Source of the DNA: Moraxella sp.
Lineage (GTDB): Bacteria > Pseudomonadota > Gammaproteobacteria > Pseudomonadales > Moraxellaceae
DNA length: 57,256 bases
Reading direction: 5' to 3'
Assembly (NCBI GenBank): GCA_030525825.1
Contig: JAUNDZ010000010.1
Location: 1-57,256, forward strand
The notes under the pieces were generated by a model. The model did no database searches. It saw nothing but the letters and a program-made list of their open reading frames with translations, and had not been told where the DNA came from. Both the position numbers and the translations under genes were made by a program. Each line of letters opens with the position of its first letter. Within the stretch, counting starts at the first letter, position 1. Positions 53,183-57,256 of the stretch are shown here, piece by piece.

Positions 53183-55249
53183 ATGAAAAAGCTACAACTC
53201 ACACTACTAGCTACCAGTTGTGCAGTAGCATTGACCGCCTGTAGTAGCAATAGTACTACAGCCGCCAAACCCACCACCCCAAGTGTTATTCCAGCCGTTA
53301 GCACTGCCGAACAAGCCACAACCGCTACTGCTGAGGCAGCCAAAGCCAAGCAAGCTGCTACAACTGCCAGTAATGCCGCCACTTCTGCTGCTGCCCAGAC
53401 CCAGCTTGACATCGCCAAAGCAGCTCTAGCCAAAGCCCAAACTGCCGCTACTGACGCCAAAGCCAAAAACCCCACCAGCGATGACACCAAAAAAGCAGAA
53501 AATGCCGTCAAAGAGGCACAAACGGCAGTAACACAAATTGAGGCAAAAGTCCAAGAACTTAAACAAAAAGAAAGTGCCGATGCAGCTGCCCAAGAACAAG
53601 CCGAAAAAGAGCAGATTGTTACTGACGCATTGACAAGTGCCACCAGTGCCAGCACCAATGCCCAAGCCGCCAAATTAGCAGCAGAAAACGCCAAAAATGC
53701 CGCCATCAGTGCCACCGATAAGGCAACCGCCCAAGCCGAACTGGCCAAAGCCAATGAGGCACTTGCCAAAGCCGAACAAGCCGTCAAGGACGCACAAAGT
53801 GCCTTAGATAAAGCCAAAGCCGCTTTGCCAAGCAGTCCAAAAATCGCCCAAATCCAAGCCCAGCTTGATGCCGCCAAACAAGCAAAAACCGCCATCGAGA
53901 CTGCCAAAGCAGACATTCAAAACAAAATCAACTCAATCTCCGACACACCAAAGCCTGCGGACACCACTGCAGTGGATAATGCCATCAGTAGTGCCACAAA
54001 GTCTGCCGCTGCCGCTGACAATGCCAAAAAGACAGCAGATGAGAAAAACGCCACCGCCACCACCGCCGTCAATCAAACCCAAACCAAACTTGACCTAGAA
54101 AAACAAAAACAAGCTGAGGTTAAGGACAAAAACGATGCTGAGCTCAATGTAGAGGCTGCCGAAGATGCAGTAGAAACCAGCAAACAATCCCAAACCGTTG
54201 CTAATGAGGCAAAAGCAGCCGCCCACGAGGCTCTAACACAGGCTCAAACAGCCAAAGCAGATGCTGAAAAAGCCCTAGCAGAGGCAAAAAAAGCAGGCGT
54301 TAAAGAAAGCGAGGCTCAAAAGCTCCTAGATGAGGCAAATGCCAAATTAGCAGCCGCCCAGACTGCCCTAAACACCGCTAATGCCAATGCCGCTAAGGCA
54401 GACACGCTCGCAAAAGAGGCAAACACCTTAAAAGAAAAGGCCGATGCCAAACTCAAAGAGTTTGATGGTACTACCCCACCGCCATCATCTACCGATACCA
54501 CCCCAACACCAGAGGCATTTAAAGCAGCATTAGATCAAAGTTTTGAGAGTAAAAAACTAACCACCACCAGAACAGGCGAATATCAAGAATTAACCACCAA
54601 AGATGATGGCTTGTGGAGTGCTTATCACACCTCATTAATCTCAGTAAATTCTGATGGCAGTGTTATTGCTACCTCAAACCCTTATGACGCAGAAAATAAA
54701 CCATCACTAAATAAAATCAGAATCAATGGCGTAACCATCAGCATCGACGATACACAAGGCAGACCAGCCATCATTGAAACTGACAATCTACCAAATGGCT
54801 ATCAAGCTGGTGCAAGTGGTGCGTTCTCATCTTTGCGTTACGGTGTACTGGTGGATAATAACAATGCCAGCCATCTGTATGTACATGGTGAACCGTACTC
54901 AGCATATCAATTAGCAGCAACTACCAACAAAGACATTTATTCATTTAAAGGTCATGCCATCATCGGTAAAGATGGTAAATACAGAACGCTGGACAATAGT
55001 CTAACCGCAACTGCCAACTTTGGCACCGACATTATTGACATCAGTATTCAAGATGGCAGTAACACCTTAGAGTTTGGTGGCAACATTAATGGCAACACTT
55101 TCTCTGGCAGTCGCAATGGTGTGGACACACGAGGAGGATTCTTTGGTGGCTACGCAGCAGGAATACAACTGGGTGGTGTCTTTAATGTTACTGAGGGTGC
55201 ATTAAAAGGCAATCATGGTGTTTTTGGTGGCTCGGGCACCAAACAATAA
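53183..55249 (+). CDS. Slam-dependent surface lipoprotein with long coiled coil
   Basis: A 688-residue lipoprotein. The signal peptide (MKKLQLTLLATSCAVALTAC) has lipobox LTAC with Cys at 20. Residues ~40-425 are an Ala/Lys/Gln-rich coiled coil of irregular heptads (e.g. AKAALAKAQTAATDAKAKN); the DNA is correspondingly repetitive. A Thr/Pro linker (~430-445) leads to a C-terminal barrel (~450-688) with TbpB/HpuA-like features: GNINGNTFSGSR, TRGGFFGGYAAGIQLGGVF and the end GVFGGSGTKQ. Slam-linked SLPs capture host iron proteins and pass iron or haem to a TonB receptor. The coiled-coil stalk is unlike typical SLPs. The gene is coupled to slam. Confidence 0.8.
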   Translation: MKKLQLTLLATSCAVALTACSSNSTTAAKPTTPSVIPAVSTAEQATTATAEAAKAKQAATTASNAATSAAAQTQLDIAKAALAKAQTAATDAKAKNPTSDDTKKAENAVKEAQTAVTQIEAKVQELKQKESADAAAQEQAEKEQIVTDALTSATSASTNAQAAKLAAENAKNAAISATDKATAQAELAKANEALAKAEQAVKDAQSALDKAKAALPSSPKIAQIQAQLDAAKQAKTAIETAKADIQNKINSISDTPKPADTTAVDNAISSATKSAAAADNAKKTADEKNATATTAVNQTQTKLDLEKQKQAEVKDKNDAELNVEAAEDAVETSKQSQTVANEAKAAAHEALTQAQTAKADAEKALAEAKKAGVKESEAQKLLDEANAKLAAAQTALNTANANAAKADTLAKEANTLKEKADAKLKEFDGTTPPPSSTDTTPTPEAFKAALDQSFESKKLTTTRTGEYQELTTKDDGLWSAYHTSLISVNSDGSVIATSNPYDAENKPSLNKIRINGVTISIDDTQGRPAIIETDNLPNGYQAGASGAFSSLRYGVLVDNNNASHLYVHGEPYSAYQLAATTNKDIYSFKGHAIIGKDGKYRTLDNSLTATANFGTDIIDISIQDGSNTLEFGGNINGNTFSGSRNGVDTRGGFFGGYAAGIQLGGVFNVTEGALKGNHGVFGGSGTKQ

Positions 55250-55323
55250 CCATTCGCCAAACACAAGTAAATTTGAGCGGCTTAGGCTGCTCAAATTTTT
55301 AATGTTAAAACCAAAAGAATACC

Positions 55324-56763
55324 ATGAAACCACATCTATTTTACATTGCCATTTTATTTACTGCACCAGTATTTGCCAACACTCCAGAGCCAAATATTCC
55401 AGACAAAACAGATATCTACCAGCCCATGCCAGAGCCACAAAAGCTCGCGGACACTCCGCCAAAAGACGCTGCCCAGCAGATGGCACTAGATGTCAGCGAG
55501 CAGGATTTATTAAACAACCCTCCCCTACTGCAACAGGCATTGTATGCTTCTGTACTTAATAATCATGTCAATGCCATTGCCCTATTATTGCCTCTATACG
55601 AGCAGCTCCCCAGCGAATACCACGCAGGCAGTAATAACGAAATGCTATTACTGCTTGCTCGTGCCAGCCTCGCCAAAGAAAACGGCAAGCACCTTGATGC
55701 TATTGGTTTTTATAAAAAGGCACTCGCCCAAGACCCAAACATTCATGCCGCTCGCTTTGCTTTGGCACAGAGTTTTTTTAATGACAAACAATACCGCCAC
55801 GCCAAAGCAGAGTTTGATAAACTCAAAGACACCCCAAACCTCCCCCAAGAGATACAAGTCGCCATTGGATACTATTTGGGTGCCATTGACAAAAAAGACG
55901 ATTGGCAAATCAGCATAAGTGGCAACTACACCCAAGACAAAAACATCACCAACAGCCCAGATTATAAAACGGTCAATTTTGGCTATGGCGAATGGACACT
56001 ACCCAAACAAGAATCCGCACAAGGACTATCTTATCAGCTAAGTGCCAGCAAAGACATTCATCTTGATGGACGCTGGCACACCAAAAGCGAATTTGACCTC
56101 TATGGCAAATGGTACTGGGACAATCACGACTATGATGACATGACTGTGCGTGCCTCGTCAGGCTTATCCTACCAAACCGCCAAACACGAGCTTGCCATCA
56201 CGCCCTACTTTGAGAGGCGTATTTATGCCGATAATGGCTACTCTCGTGAAATGGGCGTGCGTGGCGAAATTAGCACCCATCTTACCAATCGCCATCGCCT
56301 CCGCCTCTTTGGCGAATATGGCAATGAAGACTATGACGACCGCCCTCGCCTAGATGGCCATCGCAGACAAGCAGGAGCGTCATGGCTATGGCTCCAAAAC
56401 TCCAAACAATACTGGACACTGTCGGCAGATTTTAGCCATAAAGACGCTCACGACCTATCAGAGGCGTATTATCGCCGCAGCCTAAGGCTAGGCTGGGTAC
56501 ACTCATGGGGTAACACCAACACCGCTTTATCACTGAGTGTCGCTCGCAGACACTTTACCGACCCCAAAGTCATGTTTTTGGTACCGACCATTCATCGCAA
56601 AGACATGGAATATCATACCAGTTTATCCATTTGGGATAACCGCATTAGCTTTTGGGGCATCACCCCTCGTCTGGTTGGCACTTATCAGCGAGTGGACAGC
56701 AACCACCCTTTTTATGATTATGACAAACATCATGTCTTTGTACAGCTTTCCAAAAGTTTTTAG
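55324..56763 (+). CDS. Slam (surface lipoprotein assembly modulator)
   Basis: A 479-residue outer-membrane protein with a signal peptide (MKPHLFYIAILFTAPVFA). Residues ~60-170 form TPR-like helices (e.g. LLLARASLAKENGKHLDAIG, ALAQSFFNDKQYRHAKAEF). The C-terminal ~285 residues are a DUF560-type barrel beginning WQISISGNYTQDKNITNSPD and ending in SKSF. Slam moves surface lipoproteins across the outer membrane; the SLP before it is its probable client. It lies 74 bp after that gene. Confidence 0.9.
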   Translation: MKPHLFYIAILFTAPVFANTPEPNIPDKTDIYQPMPEPQKLADTPPKDAAQQMALDVSEQDLLNNPPLLQQALYASVLNNHVNAIALLLPLYEQLPSEYHAGSNNEMLLLLARASLAKENGKHLDAIGFYKKALAQDPNIHAARFALAQSFFNDKQYRHAKAEFDKLKDTPNLPQEIQVAIGYYLGAIDKKDDWQISISGNYTQDKNITNSPDYKTVNFGYGEWTLPKQESAQGLSYQLSASKDIHLDGRWHTKSEFDLYGKWYWDNHDYDDMTVRASSGLSYQTAKHELAITPYFERRIYADNGYSREMGVRGEISTHLTNRHRLRLFGEYGNEDYDDRPRLDGHRRQAGASWLWLQNSKQYWTLSADFSHKDAHDLSEAYYRRSLRLGWVHSWGNTNTALSLSVARRHFTDPKVMFLVPTIHRKDMEYHTSLSIWDNRISFWGITPRLVGTYQRVDSNHPFYDYDKHHVFVQLSKSF

Positions 56764-56802
56764 CAATCTATACAGATTGATTAAATATTTTTATCATTGT
56801 TA

Positions 56803-56863
56803 TTGACATTATTAACATTATTACTATAATGTATCATATCTCTCAATAATGATAATCATTATA
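56803..56863 (+). promoter_or_regulatory. Promoter with near-perfect Fur box, receptor 2
   Basis: TTGACA (56803-56808) and TATAAT (56825-56830) are 16 bp apart. The 19-mer AATAATGATAATCATTATA at 56845-56863 matches the Fur consensus at 17 of 19 positions by my count. The site lies just downstream of the -10. Confidence 0.85.
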
Positions 56864-56898
56864 TTTTTTTAACTTTATTTGTAATTAGGAAGGATTTT

Positions 56899-57256
56899 AT
56901 GACTACCAAACCCCAATTACCATCTTCTTATCGCTATCTTTCCTTGGCGATACTTGCTGTTTTGTCGCAACAAGTGTGGGCAGATGAGAGCCATGATGAT
57001 GAACCGACCGTAGTTCTGGATGCTTTAACTGCTACCATAAACAGAAAACCCGCCGAACAGGTAGGCGAAACCATCATCACTCGCCGTGAGCTTAACGAGC
57101 AAAATATCCAAAACGCCCAAGACCTCGTCCGCTATAATACCGAAGTTGATGTGGCAGAAGTCGGTCGCTATGGTAATAAGGGTTTTGCCATTCGTGGCGT
57201 GGATGGCAACCGTGTGGCGATGAACATCGATGGGGTGGCACTGCCTGAGGTGGAGA
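56899..57256 (+). CDS. TonB-dependent receptor 2, 3' end off the window
   Basis: ATG 56899 after AGGAAGGA gives a signal peptide (…LSLAILAVLSQQVWADESHD) and a plug whose segment VDVAEVGRYGNKGFAIRGVD is the same as in receptor 1. At the DNA level the shared part is nearly identical, so it is a paralogue. The barrel lies beyond the right edge. Unlike receptor 1, its frame is open from the start codon. It belongs to the same iron-regulated island. Confidence 0.85.
   Translation, partial: MTTKPQLPSSYRYLSLAILAVLSQQVWADESHDDEPTVVLDALTATINRKPAEQVGETIITRRELNEQNIQNAQDLVRYNTEVDVAEVGRYGNKGFAIRGVDGNRVAMNIDGVALPEVE

Noticed and set aside
53155-53916. Long minus-strand 253-codon frame opposite the surface lipoprotein
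   Set aside because: Ala-rich coiled-coil DNA (GCC/GCA codons) gives long open antisense frames rich in Ala/Ser/Leu; no start context or family match.
1-57256. CRISPR arrays, rRNA, tRNA, insertion sequences
   Set aside because: I looked for regularly spaced repeats, tRNA-like ends and transposase motifs and found none. The only mobile-type gene is the HNH enzyme, and the only tandem repeats are the iterons and pretoxin segments.

Overview
The window looks like the chromosome of a Moraxellaceae bacterium, most likely a Moraxella species. This is an inference from moderately AT-rich DNA, a trpG-trpD-trpC cluster, an MhaB/MhaC-like two-partner secretion locus, and a Slam/TonB-receptor locus with Fur-type promoters. 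No 16S rRNA or other taxonomic marker is present.

Positions 1-15106 are the early and regulatory arm of a lambda-like prophage that continues off the left edge; no integrase or structural genes are visible. A CI-type repressor (1932-2654) lies between two near-identical repressible promoters. The leftward promoter (1819-1847) drives a Cro-like gene, an AntA antirepressor preceded by a 15-codon leader ORF, and a replication initiator whose 3' part carries four iteron-like repeats. The rightward promoter (4960-4987) drives a BRO antirepressor, RecT, an exonuclease, an HNH-interrupted ssb, a sliding-clamp-like protein, a ThyX-like enzyme and many small genes. Between CI and a strong terminator at 4824 lie an Mrr-type nuclease and a membrane/zinc-ribbon protein, which are probably expressed in the lysogen.

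Positions 15178-24522 are ordinary chromosome: trpGDC, two MarC proteins, queC, a TetR regulator with a probable operator, an NCS2/AzgA purine permease, a bacterioferritin comigratory protein (Bcp)-type peroxiredoxin and a glycosyltransferase.

Positions 24887-38880 are a two-partner secretion / contact-dependent inhibition locus. It starts with a barstar-like immunity gene broken at a G8 tract. Next comes a large tpsA (cdiA-like) gene with one frameshift in its secretion domain, then an array of displaced toxin C-termini, each followed by a candidate immunity gene. The array shares a repeated pretoxin segment (four copies), and the transporter gene tpsB closes the locus.

Positions 39154-50110 return to housekeeping genes: asd, asparaginase, truA, an acyl-CoA synthetase interrupted by one amber codon, a WG-repeat periplasmic protein, infA, two alpha/beta hydrolases, a YpfJ-type metalloprotease and a DUF815 ATPase.

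Positions 50252-57256 are an iron-regulated surface uptake island: TonB receptor 1, a large lipoprotein with a long Ala-rich coiled coil and a TbpB-like C-terminal barrel, a Slam outer-membrane translocator, and the start of TonB receptor 2. Each of the three transcription units has a sigma70 promoter overlapping or next to a Fur-box-like sequence. The coiled-coil lipoprotein with its Slam, and the toxin cassette array, are the most interesting systems here.
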